Shown: piece after piece, positions 1 to 8,156 of the stretch
How the letters are laid out: the number at the start of each line of letters is the position of its first letter
Position numbering within the stretch: position 1 is the stretch's first letter
DNA from: Candidatus Bipolaricaulota bacterium
GTDB taxonomy: Bacteria > Bipolaricaulota > Bipolaricaulia > Bipolaricaulales > Bipolaricaulaceae
Assembly: GCA_014360995.1 (NCBI GenBank)
Contig: JACIWL010000009.1
Location: 1 to 48,272, forward strand
Length of the DNA stretch: 48,272 nt
Reading direction: 5' to 3'
Notes under the pieces: model-generated
Told to the model about the DNA's origin: nothing
The model's database searches: none
What the model saw: the letters and a program-made list of their open reading frames with translations, nothing else
Position numbers and translations under genes: made by a program

Positions 1-9
1 CGGAGATCG

Positions 10-525
10 TCAAGATTCAGCGTCATCTTCGGCCTCCATGATTTCTTTTAGGGATTTGCCGCGGCGCTTGGCCACCATCTCCGGACTTTCCAGCTGGGAA
101 AGGGCCACGAGGGTAGCCCGGGCCAAGTTCAAGGGGTTTGTGGAGCGGAGGGCTTTAGTGAGCACGTCCTTGATCCCGGCCATGCGGCACACCGCGCCCA
201 CGGTGCGGCCGGCAATGACCCCTGTTCCCGGATAGGCCGGCCGAAGAAGGACCTTCGCCGCCCCGTATTCGCCCATAACTTCATGGGGAATGGTCCCGTT
301 CACGATGGGGACTTCGATCATGTTCTTGAGGGCGTCGCGGATGGCCTGCTGCACGGCCTGGGGGATCTCCACGGACTTTCCCAAGCCCACCCCGACCTTC
401 CCCGCGCCGTTTCCCACCACGACCACCACCCGGAAGCGCATGCGCTTCCCGCCTTTAGTGACCCGACCAACGCGGCGGATTTCGATGACCTCGTTCTGAA
501 GCTGTTCAGGAACCTGGGTGATCAA
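10..525 (-). CDS. rpsE: 30S ribosomal protein S5
   Basis: S5 sits at the decoding-site side of the small subunit and affects translational accuracy. The 171-residue product has the N-terminal double-stranded-RNA-binding fold with [16 protein letters not shown] near residue 25 and the VGVGLGK loop, then the S5 C-terminal domain with PGTGVIAG; length and order are usual. The best start is TTG at 523-525, about 8 bases after a GGGAGGG stretch; no ATG or GTG lies in frame before the conserved core. Its start overlaps the rplR stop by 4 bases. It is the last gene of the spc block inside the window; rpmD would be expected just beyond position 1. Confidence 0.97.
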   Translation of the reverse strand: MITQVPEQLQNEVIEIRRVGRVTKGGKRMRFRVVVVVGNGAGKVGVGLGKSVEIPQAVQQAIRDALKNMIEVPIVNGTIPHEVMGEYGAAKVLLRPAYPGTGVIAGRTVGAVCRMAGIKDVLTKALRSTNPLNLARATLVALSQLESPEMVAKRRGKSLKEIMEAEDDAES

Positions 526-899
526 AACTCCAGCCCTCCCTCCCGGGCCGCCTCCGCCAGGGCCCGCACCTTTCCATGATAAGGATATCCCCCGCGGTCA
601 AACACGACCTTTTTAATCCCCCGCGCCAAGGCGCGCTGGGCGATCAACGCCCCTACCAGCCGCGCCGCCTCGACATTATCGGACTTTATCTTGCCCCGGA
701 TCTCCGGGTCCAACGTGGAGGCCGCCACCAAGGTGCGGCTCCCCTCAGGCGGGGTGTCGTCGATGAGCTGAGCGTAGATGTGGCGAAGGCTCTTGAACAC
801 ACAAAACCTTGGCCGCTCCGGCGTGCCCCTGATCCTCCGCCGGATGCGCATGTGCCGCTTGATCCTCCGCTCATTTCGTGAAAGTTTAGCCATACCCAT
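522..899 (-). CDS. rplR: 50S ribosomal protein L18
   Basis: L18 binds 5S rRNA and joins it to the large subunit. The product has a basic N-terminus, the [16 protein letters not shown] strand region and the C-terminal [12 protein letters not shown] signature typical of bacterial L18. Three nearby starts exist: GTG at 902, ATG at 899 and ATG at 893. ATG at 899 is preferred because it forms a TGATG junction with the rplF stop and has GGAG about 10 bases upstream. About 125 residues, normal for the family, between rplF and rpsE as in the standard spc operon. Confidence 0.96.
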   Translation of the reverse strand: MGMAKLSRNERRIKRHMRIRRRIRGTPERPRFCVFKSLRHIYAQLIDDTPPEGSRTLVAASTLDPEIRGKIKSDNVEAARLVGALIAQRALARGIKKVVFDRGGYPYHGKVRALAEAAREGGLEF

Positions 900-1444
900 C
901 ACGCCTTCGCTCCAAGCTTCCCCGCCTTGCGCAGGATCTCCTCGCCCCTGTAGCGAATGCCCGTTCCCCGGTAGGGCTCCGGCGGCTTGATCTTGCGGAT
1001 ATCTGCCGCCACTTGGCCCACCAGGTATTTATCGATCCCACGCACGATGATCCGCGTGGGCTCGGGCACCTCCACCTCCACCCCCTCCGGGATGGGGAAG
1101 CGCACGGGGTGGGAGAAGCCCAGCTCCATCACGAGGGTCCGGCCCTCGAGCTTAGCCTTGTACCCGAGCCCATGGATCTCCAGCTCTTTTTCCCATTTTT
1201 TCACCACGCCCTGGACCATGTTGGCGATGAGGGCCCGGTAAAGGCCGTGCCGGGCGCGGAAGGGAGCGCGATCCCCCTTGCGCTCCACCAAAACTTTCCC
1301 GTCCTCCACCTTGATGGAGACGTACTCGGGCTCATAGGGGCAGCGCAGGGTGCCCAGCGGCCCCTGCACCACCACCTCCCGGGGGTGGACCTCCACTTTA
1401 ACCCCGGAGGGCAAAGGGATCGGCCTTTTTCCGACCTTGGACAT
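899..1444 (-). CDS. rplF: 50S ribosomal protein L6
   Basis: L6 lies near the sarcin-ricin loop and the factor-binding site of the large subunit. The 181-residue product has the two tandem L6 folds and the C-terminal signature region ([17 protein letters not shown]) at about residues 150-166. ATG start; the stop overlaps the rplR start by one base, and an 8-base gap separates it from rpsH. Nothing unusual was seen. Confidence 0.97.
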   Translation of the reverse strand: MSKVGKRPIPLPSGVKVEVHPREVVVQGPLGTLRCPYEPEYVSIKVEDGKVLVERKGDRAPFRARHGLYRALIANMVQGVVKKWEKELEIHGLGYKAKLEGRTLVMELGFSHPVRFPIPEGVEVEVPEPTRIIVRGIDKYLVGQVAADIRKIKPPEPYRGTGIRYRGEEILRKAGKLGAKA

Positions 1445-1452
1445 CGTTCACC

Positions 1453-1863
1453 TCACCAGACCTCGCAAATGACCTCGCCGCCGAGGTGGCGCCGGCGGGC
1501 CTCCCGATCGGTCATCACCCCTTGCGGGGTGGAAACGATGGCGATTCCCAAGCCCTGATAGGGCCGGGGGAGTTCCCGCACCCCCGCGTAGACCCGCCGG
1601 GAGGGGCGGCTCACCCGCCGCAGCCCCCGAATGGCCGGCCGCCAACTCCGCGTGCCCTCCCGCAAATACTTGAGCTTTATCCGCAAAACTGGGTAGCTCC
1701 CGGTGTTCTCCACCTCGTACTCCGCGATGTACCCCTCTTCCTTGAGCACGCGGCAGATCTCCTCTTTGAGGCGAGAAGAAGGCATGGAGACCTCCGCTGC
1801 CCGGCGGGCCAAAGCGTTACGGATGCGGGTGAGCATATCGGCAATGGGATCGTCCACCGTCAT
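1453..1863 (-). CDS. rpsH: 30S ribosomal protein S8
   Basis: S8 binds helix 21 of 16S rRNA early in assembly and in many bacteria also represses the spc operon. The 136-residue product starts with the family N-terminus (DPIADMLTRIRNA) and ends with the signature STPQGVMTDREARRRHLGGE followed by a terminal tryptophan. ATG start, 9 bases after the rpsN stop. Standard position between rpsN and rplF. No mRNA mimic of the S8 target was searched for. Confidence 0.97.
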   Translation of the reverse strand: MTVDDPIADMLTRIRNALARRAAEVSMPSSRLKEEICRVLKEEGYIAEYEVENTGSYPVLRIKLKYLREGTRSWRPAIRGLRRVSRPSRRVYAGVRELPRPYQGLGIAIVSTPQGVMTDREARRRHLGGEVICEVW

Positions 1864-1872
1864 CCTTCCCTC

Positions 1873-2058
1873 CTACCATGAGGCCTTCTTCACCCCGGGG
1901 ATCTGCCCATCCAGGGCGAGCTTGCGGAAGCACATGCGGCAAAGCCCAAAGTCCCGAATATACCCGCGGGGCCGGCCGCACAAAAGGCAGCGGTTGCGGT
2001 GTCGCACCTTGAACTTCGGCGGCTTCTTCATCTTCTCGATCTTGCATTTCCGCGCCAT
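1873..2058 (-). CDS. rpsN: 30S ribosomal protein S14, zinc-binding short form
   Basis: S14 type Z is a small protein of the 30S head. The 61-residue product carries a four-cysteine zinc ribbon, CLLC at residues 24-27 and CRMC at 40-43, and ends in the usual KKASW. This is the zinc-dependent form; the longer cysteine-free paralogue is not seen here. It lies between rplE and rpsH with gaps of 8 and 9 bases. Confidence 0.97.
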   Translation of the reverse strand: MARKCKIEKMKKPPKFKVRHRNRCLLCGRPRGYIRDFGLCRMCFRKLALDGQIPGVKKASW

Positions 2059-2066
2059 CTTCCCCC

Positions 2067-2603
2067 CTAGTTCTTCCTGAACGGACAGCCCAGGGCCGCC
2101 AGGAGGTGATAGGCCTCCTCGTCGGTCTTGGCCGTGGTTACGATCACCACGTCCATCCCCTGGGGGCGCACGACGTCGTCGTAGCTCACCTCGGGAAACG
2201 CCATCTGATCGGGGATCCCGATAGAGAGGTTACCCCGCCCGTCGAAGGAATCCGGGTCCACCCCCTTGAAGTCCCGGATCCCCGGGAGGACCACGCGGAA
2301 GAGTTTATTCAAGAACTCGTAGGCCCGAACTCCCCGCAAGGTCACCATGCATCCGATGGCATCCCCCTTTTTGATCTTGAAGTCGGAGATGGCCTTCTTG
2401 GCCCGTGTCACCACCGGCTTTTGCCCGGCGATCTGGGCCAAATTCTTCATGGCCCCCTCCAGGACCTTGGGGTCGTCGTGCTTTCCCACCCCCATGTTGA
2501 TCACGACCTTCTCGATGCGGGGGACCTGCATCACGTTCTTGTACCCAAGCTCTTTCATGAGCCTGGGAACGATCTCCTTTTTATAGCGCTCGTAGAGGAA
2601 CAT
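2067..2603 (-). CDS. rplE: 50S ribosomal protein L5
   Basis: L5 contacts 5S rRNA and the P-site tRNA elbow. The product begins [15 protein letters not shown], has the [11 protein letters not shown] strand and the [19 protein letters not shown] region, and is 178 residues, the normal size. The open frame extends upstream over rplX, but ATG at 2601-2603, four bases after the rplX stop, matches the family N-terminus and is chosen. Confidence 0.97.
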   Translation of the reverse strand: MFLYERYKKEIVPRLMKELGYKNVMQVPRIEKVVINMGVGKHDDPKVLEGAMKNLAQIAGQKPVVTRAKKAISDFKIKKGDAIGCMVTLRGVRAYEFLNKLFRVVLPGIRDFKGVDPDSFDGRGNLSIGIPDQMAFPEVSYDDVVRPQGMDVVIVTTAKTDEEAYHLLAALGCPFRKN

Positions 2604-2607
2604 GGCC

Positions 2608-2919
2608 TTATGGGAAAGTGGCCCCGCACTGCTTACACCGCCGGAGCTTGCGCCCCTCCACCCAGGCAAAACCAATGCGGGTGGGCACCCCACACTCCGG
2701 ACAGATCACCTTCACGTTGGAGATGTGGATGGGGGCCTCCTTCTTCACAATGCCCGGTTCGCGCACCGTGGCCGTGGGCCGCTGGTGTTTAGTGACGATG
2801 TTCACGCCCTCCACCAGCACCCGGTTCTCCGCGGGGAAGACCCGCAGAACCTTTCCGATCTTGCCCCGATCGTCCCCGGCGATGACCTTCACCCGGTCGC
2901 CCTTTTTCACCTTGGCCAC
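2608..2919 (-). CDS. rplX: 50S ribosomal protein L24 with C-terminal zinc-ribbon-like tail
   Basis: L24 initiates large-subunit assembly and lies near the exit tunnel. The 103-residue product begins with a KOW motif ([20 protein letters not shown]) and the [11 protein letters not shown] signature. The tail has CPEC and CKQC pairs, about residues 74-77 and 95-98, which could hold a zinc ion; many bacterial L24 proteins keep this pattern. The start codon is GTG at 2917-2919. Confidence 0.96.
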   Translation of the reverse strand: MAKVKKGDRVKVIAGDDRGKIGKVLRVFPAENRVLVEGVNIVTKHQRPTATVREPGIVKKEAPIHISNVKVICPECGVPTRIGFAWVEGRKLRRCKQCGATFP

Positions 2920-2928
2920 CTTCCCCTC

Positions 2929-3294
2929 CTACACCACCTCCGGGGCGAGGGAGATGATGCGCATCATCCCCTTTTCCCGGAGTTCCCTCGCCACCGGGCC
3001 AAAAACCCTGGTCCCAATGGGCTGGAGGTTTTTGTCCACAAGGACCACGGCGTTGTCATCGAAGCGGATGGTACTGCCATCGGACCGGCGGTACGCGGCC
3101 CGCGTCCGCACCACCACCCCCCGCACGATGTCGCCCTTGTCGAACTCCGAAGTGGGAAGCCTCTTTTTCACCGTGGCCACAATGATATCCCCGATCTCCG
3201 CCTTGCGCTTTTTCCCCAAAACGTTTATGCACTCCACCTCTTTGACCCCGGTGTTATCGGCCACCACAAGCCTTGTGCGTAGTTGGACGGCCAT
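2929..3294 (-). CDS. rplN: 50S ribosomal protein L14
   Basis: L14 forms part of the intersubunit surface (bridge B8) and is the docking site of the silencing factor RsfS. The 121-residue product has the [17 protein letters not shown]-terminus and the [15 protein letters not shown] signature, and ends [11 protein letters not shown] start; only 2 bases separate the rpsQ stop from its start. Ordinary for the family. Confidence 0.97.
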   Translation of the reverse strand: MAVQLRTRLVVADNTGVKEVECINVLGKKRKAEIGDIIVATVKKRLPTSEFDKGDIVRGVVVRTRAAYRRSDGSTIRFDDNAVVLVDKNLQPIGTRVFGPVARELREKGMMRIISLAPEVV

Positions 3295-3296
3295 GG

Positions 3297-3545
3297 CTAC
3301 TGGGCGCGGCGGATGATCTCCACCAGCCGCCAGCGCTTGAGCTTCGATAGCGGCCGGGTCTCCTCGATCCGCACCAAGTCCCCAACCCGCGCCTGTTGGG
3401 CCTCGTCGTGCACGTAGTACTTGGTGCGGCGCCGAACGTACTTATGGTAGAGGGGATGCTCCACGAGCCTTTCCTCCACCACCACGATGGTCTTCTGCAT
3501 CTTGTCGCTTACGACCACGCCGATTTTTTGCTTGCGCCTACCCAT
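3297..3545 (-). CDS. rpsQ: 30S ribosomal protein S17
   Basis: S17 is a primary 16S rRNA binding protein with an OB fold. The 82-residue product shows [17 protein letters not shown] at the N-terminus and the [18 protein letters not shown] signature. ATG start at 3543-3545 overlaps the end of rpmC by 8 bases, so translation of the two is probably coupled. Confidence 0.97.
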   Translation of the reverse strand: MGRRKQKIGVVVSDKMQKTIVVVEERLVEHPLYHKYVRRRTKYYVHDEAQQARVGDLVRIEETRPLSKLKRWRLVEIIRRAQ

Positions 3546-3735
3546 AGCGCACCCCCCGCTCCCGGAGAATGGTGAGGGCGCGGGCGATGTCCCGCTTGGT
3601 CTTTTTGATCTCCGCGGTGTTGGTGAGCTGGCCCGTGGCCAGCTGGAACCGCAAGTTCAAAAGTTTCCTCTTCCACTCCTGAACTTTTTGCATGAGCTCT
3701 TCGTTGGTGAGCTCCCGCAGGTCCCGGGCCTTCAT
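3538..3735 (-). CDS. rpmC: 50S ribosomal protein L29
   Basis: L29 lies by the polypeptide exit tunnel, near where trigger factor and SRP bind. The 65-residue product is an alpha-helical pair with the [13 protein letters not shown] start and the [15 protein letters not shown] signature. It overlaps rplP by 4 bases (ATGA) and rpsQ by 8 bases. Confidence 0.96.
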   Translation of the reverse strand: MKARDLRELTNEELMQKVQEWKRKLLNLRFQLATGQLTNTAEIKKTKRDIARALTILRERGVRYG

Positions 3736-4163
3736 GCCGCCACCCCCAACTGGATCCGGCGGGCGAGCTTCGTGGCGATGGGAAGCTTCGCCGAGACCTT
3801 GCGGTGAATCTCCTTGGCCTCCTCCTCGCTGACCCCGGTGAATTCGAAAAGAATTTGCCCGGGCTTCACCACCGCCACCCAGCCCACCACATCGCCCTTC
3901 CCTTTCCCCATGCGGGATTCCGCCGGCTTTTTCGTATAGGGTTTATCCGGGAAGACCCGCACCCAAACCTTCCCTTTCGGGGTGGAGCGGGCGAGGACCG
4001 TGCGGGCGGCCTCGATCTGGTGGGCCGTAAGCCAGACGGGCTCCAGGGCTTGGATACCGTAGTCCCCGAAGGCCACGGTATTGCCGCGGCTGGCCTTCCC
4101 TTTGATGTGCCGACCCTTTTGCTGCTTGCGGTACTTCGTGCGTTTGGGAGCTAAAAGCGCCAT
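3732..4163 (-). CDS. rplP: 50S ribosomal protein L16
   Basis: L16 sits close to the A-site tRNA elbow and organises the peptidyl-transferase region. The 143-residue product begins [16 protein letters not shown] and carries the [14 protein letters not shown] motif that enters the functional core. ATG at 4161-4163 directly abuts the rpsC stop. Usual length and position. Confidence 0.97.
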   Translation of the reverse strand: MALLAPKRTKYRKQQKGRHIKGKASRGNTVAFGDYGIQALEPVWLTAHQIEAARTVLARSTPKGKVWVRVFPDKPYTKKPAESRMGKGKGDVVGWVAVVKPGQILFEFTGVSEEEAKEIHRKVSAKLPIATKLARRIQLGVAA

Positions 4164-4823
4164 TTACTTCACCTCCGCCCGCTTCTCTTTGAGCGTCCAA
4201 ATCTCGCCACGAAAGACCCAGGCCTTGACCCCAATGACCCCGTATTTGGTCCAGGCGATGGTGCAGCCGTAGTCCACGTCCGCCCTCAGGGTTTGAAGGG
4301 GGACGCGGCCTTCCTTTATCTCCACGGAGTGGGCCAGTTCCGCGCCGCCCAGGCGCCCAGAGACGCGGATCTTCACCCCTTGGGCGCCGGCGGCCATGAC
4401 TCGCCGCACCGCTTCCTTCATCGCCCGGTAGGGGTTGACCCGGTTCTCGATCTGGAAAGCCACATCCTGGGCCACGAGGGTGGCCTCGAGCTCGGGTTTA
4501 TCCACCTCCATCACGTGAACCACGATCTCCCGCCCGGTGAGCTTTTTCAGGCGCTCCTGGAGGGCCATGATTTCCGCTCCCCCGCGGCCGATGATGATCC
4601 CCGGTCGGGCGGCGCGGATGATCACCTTGGCCCGGGCATCGGTGGCCCGCTCGATGAGGACCTCCGCCACCCCCGCCCCCCGATAGGTCTTTTCGATGTG
4701 ATCTCGGATCCGCCGGTCCTCCACCACGTAGACGGGGACCTTCCCTTTGGGAGCAAACCAAGTGGACCTCCACTTGCGGAGGATGCCCAGGCGAAAGCCA
4801 ACCGGATGAGTCTTCTGGCCCAT
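4164..4823 (-). CDS. rpsC: 30S ribosomal protein S3
   Basis: S3 forms part of the mRNA entry channel and its helicase site. The product has the [14 protein letters not shown]-terminus, a KH type-2 domain with the GIIIGRGGAEI loop and the C-terminal S3 domain (IKEGRVPLQTLRADVDYG). About 219 residues. The frame is open for 44 more codons upstream, but those lie within rplV; ATG at 4821-4823 forms a TGATG junction with the rplV stop and matches the family. Confidence 0.97.
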   Translation of the reverse strand: MGQKTHPVGFRLGILRKWRSTWFAPKGKVPVYVVEDRRIRDHIEKTYRGAGVAEVLIERATDARAKVIIRAARPGIIIGRGGAEIMALQERLKKLTGREIVVHVMEVDKPELEATLVAQDVAFQIENRVNPYRAMKEAVRRVMAAGAQGVKIRVSGRLGGAELAHSVEIKEGRVPLQTLRADVDYGCTIAWTKYGVIGVKAWVFRGEIWTLKEKRAEVK

Positions 4824-5164
4824 CACTCCTCCTTCTCCGCTACGGCAATGGTGATGTGGGAAAGCCGCCTTTGTATGATGTCCGCCCGGCCGAAGGCCCT
4901 GGGGTTCAGCCTCTTTAGGCGCGGACCCTCGTCCACGTAGGCCTTCACCACCCATAGTTTCGTCTCGTCCATCTCGAAGTTGTTCACGGCGTTGGCCACG
5001 GCCGAATCCAGGACTTTTTTGATGATGCGGGCCGCTTTTTTCGGGGAGAGGGCCAAAAGGCGCCGGGCCTCCGCCACCGGTTTCCCCCGGATCTCGTTTA
5101 TCACCAGCCTCGCCTTGAGGGGCGAGACCCGCACGAACCTGGCCCTGGCCACGGCCTCCCGCAT
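4823..5164 (-). CDS. rplV: 50S ribosomal protein L22
   Basis: L22 lines the constriction of the peptide exit tunnel. The 113-residue product has the family core and the tunnel hairpin ending in [20 protein letters not shown] start; the stop is shared with the rpsC start (TGATG). The hairpin shows no obvious insertion of the sort linked to macrolide resistance. Confidence 0.97.
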   Translation of the reverse strand: MREAVARARFVRVSPLKARLVINEIRGKPVAEARRLLALSPKKAARIIKKVLDSAVANAVNNFEMDETKLWVVKAYVDEGPRLKRLNPRAFGRADIIQRRLSHITIAVAEKEE

Positions 5165-5174
5165 GCCCTACCCC

Positions 5175-5459
5175 CTATTTCGGCGCCGGCGGGGCCTTCT
5201 TCTTCACCCCACCGTGGGCCCTAAACGTCCGGGTCGGGGCAAACTCCCCCAGCCGGTGTCCCACCATGGCCTCGGTGATCCGCACCGGCACATGCGTGCG
5301 ACCGTTGTGCACGTAAATGGTCAACCCCACCATCTCCGGGGTGATCGTCGACGCCCTGGACCAGGTCTTGATCTCGCTCAAAAGCCCCCGCTTGAACTTT
5401 TCAATCTTCTCGATGAGGGTGGGGTCCACAAACGGCCCTTTTTTCTTGGACCTGGCCAT
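5175..5459 (-). CDS. rpsS: 30S ribosomal protein S19
   Basis: S19 lies in the 30S head near the A-site tRNA. The 94-residue product begins [18 protein letters not shown] and contains the [17 protein letters not shown] signature. A much longer open frame upstream runs through rplB in another frame and is not S19-like; ATG at 5457-5459, overlapping the rplB stop as TGATG, is the real start. Confidence 0.97.
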   Translation of the reverse strand: MARSKKKGPFVDPTLIEKIEKFKRGLLSEIKTWSRASTITPEMVGLTIYVHNGRTHVPVRITEAMVGHRLGEFAPTRTFRAHGGVKKKAPPAPK

Positions 5460-6289
5460 CACTTCCTCCTCTTCCTGGGCTGGATGATCCATTTGTCGCT
5501 GGGCTTCCTCTTCCGGGTGGGCACGCCCCGGGCGGGTTTGCCCCAGGGGGTCTTGGGCGGGTGGCCCTCTCCTGTGCGGCCCTCGCCGCCGCCATGGGGG
5601 TGGTCGTCGGCGCCCATGGCCGTGCCCCGCACCGCCGGCCTCCATCCCTTGTTCCGCCGCCGCCCGGCCTTCCCGTACTTCACGTTCTTGTGGTCCGGGT
5701 TGGACACCTGGCCCACGGTGGCCATGCACTCGGGATGGAAGGCCCGGATCTCACCGGAAGGGAGACGAAGAATAACCCGATCCTCTTCCTTGCTCAACAC
5801 CTGGGCCGCCGTGCCCGCCGCCCGGGCGATCTTTCCCCCCGAGCCAGGATAGAACTCCACGTTGTGCACGAGGGTTCCGGAGGGGATCTTCTTCAAAGGA
5901 AGGGCGTTGCCGGGCTTGGGCTCCACGTCCTCCCCGGCCACCACCACATCCCCCACCTTGAGCTCAAGAGGGCTTACGATGTAGCGCTTTTCCCCGTCGG
6001 CGTAGTGAAGAAGGCTGATCCAGGCCGAGCGGTTGGGGTCGTACTCTATCGACACCACCTTGGCCGGAATCCCCCTCTTTTCGCGATAGAAGTCGATCAG
6101 GCGGTAGAGGCGCTTGTGGCCGCCGCCCCGGTGGCGCACGGTGATGCGGCCCTGGTTATTGCGGCCGGCATGCCGCTTCAAGGGCACGACAAGGCTCTTC
6201 TCCGGCTCATCGGTGGTGAGCTCGGAAAAGTCCGGGAGGACGGCGTGCCTTTGCCCGGGCGTGACAGGTTTCAATTTCTTAAGGCCCAT
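5459..6289 (-). CDS. rplB: 50S ribosomal protein L2
   Basis: L2 is needed for subunit association and peptidyl transfer. The 276-residue product has the N-terminal OB fold ([19 protein letters not shown]), the SH3-like domain, and the C-terminal [15 protein letters not shown] loop that reaches toward the catalytic centre. ATG start; a 6-base gap separates it from rplW. Length and motif order are normal. Confidence 0.98.
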   Translation of the reverse strand: MGLKKLKPVTPGQRHAVLPDFSELTTDEPEKSLVVPLKRHAGRNNQGRITVRHRGGGHKRLYRLIDFYREKRGIPAKVVSIEYDPNRSAWISLLHYADGEKRYIVSPLELKVGDVVVAGEDVEPKPGNALPLKKIPSGTLVHNVEFYPGSGGKIARAAGTAAQVLSKEEDRVILRLPSGEIRAFHPECMATVGQVSNPDHKNVKYGKAGRRRNKGWRPAVRGTAMGADDHPHGGGEGRTGEGHPPKTPWGKPARGVPTRKRKPSDKWIIQPRKRRK

Positions 6290-6295
6290 AAACGA

Positions 6296-6589
6296 TCACC
6301 CCGTGATCTCGATCTTGTGGCCGGGGGCGAGCTTCACCACCGCCCGCTTTTCCTCCTTGGTCCGGCCGTGCCGGCGATCCAGGCGGGTGCGCCGCGGCTT
6401 CCCCGGCCGATACATCGTCCAGACCTTCTCCACCTTCACCTTGAATAGCTCCTCCACCGCCTGGCGAATCTCCGGCTTCGTCGCCTCCGGATGCACCTCA
6501 AACGTGTATTTCCCCGCCTCCATCTCCCGCCAGGTTTTCTCGGAAAGGATCGGCCGGATGATGATGTCCTCAGGCGCCAACTTGGGCAT
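6296..6589 (-). CDS. rplW: 50S ribosomal protein L23
   Basis: L23 is the main docking site for trigger factor and SRP at the tunnel exit. The 97-residue product has PEDIIIRPILSEKTW at the start and the KVWTMYRPGKPRRTR basic loop. ATG at 6587-6589 gives a 20-base overlap with rplD; the N-terminal motif supports this start, so the overlap looks real. Confidence 0.96.
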   Translation of the reverse strand: MPKLAPEDIIIRPILSEKTWREMEAGKYTFEVHPEATKPEIRQAVEELFKVKVEKVWTMYRPGKPRRTRLDRRHGRTKEEKRAVVKLAPGHKIEITG

Positions 6590-7223
6590 GGCTCAACCTC
6601 CTCGTGAGGGCCTCCACGGCCCGCTCGGTGAGAAGCACGGCGTCGTGGTCGAGGACCTCATAGGCCGTAAGGAGATCGGCGCGGTGGCAATCCACGCCCG
6701 GGATGTTGGAGAAGGATTTGTACACGGGGATCTGGTACTCCTCCGGAGCCACCACCACTAGAGTCTTTTCCGGAAGGCCCAGGCGGGAAAGGAGGGCCAC
6801 GGCCTCTTTCGTGCGGGGCCGCTGGAAGCCCAGCCGATCGATGAGCCAAATTTGGCCCTCTTGGGCGCGGGCGGAAAGAGCGCAGATCAACGCCTTCCGC
6901 CGCATCTTCTTGGGGAGGTCCAGATCCCAATCCCGGGGTTTAGGGCCAAAGGTCACCCCACCGTGGCGCCAAAGAGGGGAGCGGATGGAGCCGTGGCGGG
7001 CCCGGCCGGTGTGCTTTTGCGGCCAGGGCTTTCGGCCGCCGCCGGAGACCTCGCCCCGGTCCTTCGTGGACGCTGTCCCCTGGCGCTTGTTGAAAAGGTA
7101 GGTCCGCACCGCCCGCCAAAGGAGGTCCGCGGAGACCTCCGCCCCAAATATCTCGGGCGGTAGTTCCACCTCTTGCGGCTCCGTCGTCATCTCGTCGAAC
7201 CGGTATAGCTTAGCCTTGGGCAT
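6570..7223 (-). CDS. rplD: 50S ribosomal protein L4
   Basis: L4 reaches into the exit tunnel and in enterobacteria also represses the S10 operon. The product (217 residues) has the long basic internal loop with GGGRKPWPQKHTGRARHGS at about residues 66-84, followed by the Rossmann-like globular domain. ATG start overlaps rplC by 14 bases and the 3' end overlaps rplW by 20 bases, unusually long overlaps even for this packed operon. Confidence 0.97.
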   Translation of the reverse strand: MPKAKLYRFDEMTTEPQEVELPPEIFGAEVSADLLWRAVRTYLFNKRQGTASTKDRGEVSGGGRKPWPQKHTGRARHGSIRSPLWRHGGVTFGPKPRDWDLDLPKKMRRKALICALSARAQEGQIWLIDRLGFQRPRTKEAVALLSRLGLPEKTLVVVAPEEYQIPVYKSFSNIPGVDCHRADLLTAYEVLDHDAVLLTERAVEALTRRLSHAQVGA

Positions 7224-7839
7224 CGTGCTTCCTTATCCTGAGGATTCCCGAGCGCGGACCGGGAACAGAGCCTTTTAGGACGAGAAGACTATGTTCCTTG
7301 TCCACCGCCAAAACCTGGAGGTTGCGCACGGTCACGCGCTCCGCGCCGTAGTGGCCGGGGTAACGCTTCCCCTTTACCACCTTGCGCAGGCCCATGGGGC
7401 CGGCCGTCCCCGGCCGGCGGATCCACTTGTGGCCGTGGGAGCCGGGCCGGGTGTGGAAACCCCAGCGCTTGATGGTCCCGGCAAAACCTCGCCCCTTGGA
7501 GATCCCCGTCACATCCACCAATTCCCCTTCGGAGAAGATCTCCACCCCGAACTCCTGGCCCACCGTGTACTTCGTGGGATCGGGGACCTTCACCTCGAAA
7601 AGAAAGCGCTTGGGGGCAACCCCGGCCTTCTTGAAATGGCCGAGGAGGGGTTTGGGGACCTTGCGCTCCTTCACTGCGCCGGCGCCAAGCTGGAGGGCAG
7701 CGTATCCATCTCGCTCCGGGGTCTTTATCTGCACCACCACCGCCGGCTCCACCTGCACGACGGTGGCCGCCAGGGCCCGGCCGTCCCCGTCAAACCATTG
7801 GGTCATCCCCACTTTTCTTCCCAGCATCACCCAGGGCAT
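7210..7839 (-). CDS. rplC: 50S ribosomal protein L3
   Basis: L3 helps form the peptidyl-transferase centre and the A-site gate. The product opens with VMLGRKVGMTQ and has the VTGISKGRGFAGTIKRWGF signature, then the loop region GSHGHKWIRRPGTAGPMG. Two starts are possible: GTG at 7851, overlapping the rpsJ stop, or ATG at 7839, which has a GAGGG ribosome-binding site about 5 bases upstream. The ATG (209 residues) is preferred. Confidence 0.96.
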   Translation of the reverse strand: MPWVMLGRKVGMTQWFDGDGRALAATVVQVEPAVVVQIKTPERDGYAALQLGAGAVKERKVPKPLLGHFKKAGVAPKRFLFEVKVPDPTKYTVGQEFGVEIFSEGELVDVTGISKGRGFAGTIKRWGFHTRPGSHGHKWIRRPGTAGPMGLRKVVKGKRYPGHYGAERVTVRNLQVLAVDKEHSLLVLKGSVPGPRSGILRIRKHDAQG

Positions 7840-7847
7840 GGCGTCCC

Positions 7848-8156
7848 TCACAACTTGATCTCCACGTCGATCCCGGCGGGAAGCTCCACGTCCATGAGGG
7901 CGTTGATCGTGGCCGCCGTGGGTTCCTTGATGTCCAAAAGGCGCTTGTGGATCTTGAGCTCAAAGTGCTCCATGGATTTCTTATCCACGTGGGGCGAGCG
8001 CAAAACCGTATATAGATGGCGCTCCGTGGGGAGGGGGATCGGCCCACTGATCTTGGCCCGCGTGGGCTTCACCGCCTCCACAATCTTGCGCACCGCCTCG
8101 TCCACAAGCTCGTGGTCGTATCCTTTTATGCGGATCCTGATCTTTTCCCTAGCCAT
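7848..8156 (-). CDS. rpsJ: 30S ribosomal protein S10
   Basis: S10 is a 30S head protein that also serves as the transcription antitermination factor NusE. The 102-residue product has [20 protein letters not shown] at the start and the [20 protein letters not shown] signature. It overlaps the end of fusA by 8 bases. In most bacteria tuf would lie between fusA and rpsJ; here there is no room for it. Confidence 0.97.
   Translation of the reverse strand: MAREKIRIRIKGYDHELVDEAVRKIVEAVKPTRAKISGPIPLPTERHLYTVLRSPHVDKKSMEHFELKIHKRLLDIKEPTAATINALMDVELPAGIDVEIKL

Noticed and set aside
4824-4955. N-terminal extension of S3
   Set aside because: It overlaps rplV and is not S3-like; the TGATG junction at 4823 is the natural start.
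5460-5729. N-terminal extension of S19 (frame open to 5729)
   Set aside because: The extra codons overlap rplB and are low-complexity shadow sequence; the S19 family start is at 5459.
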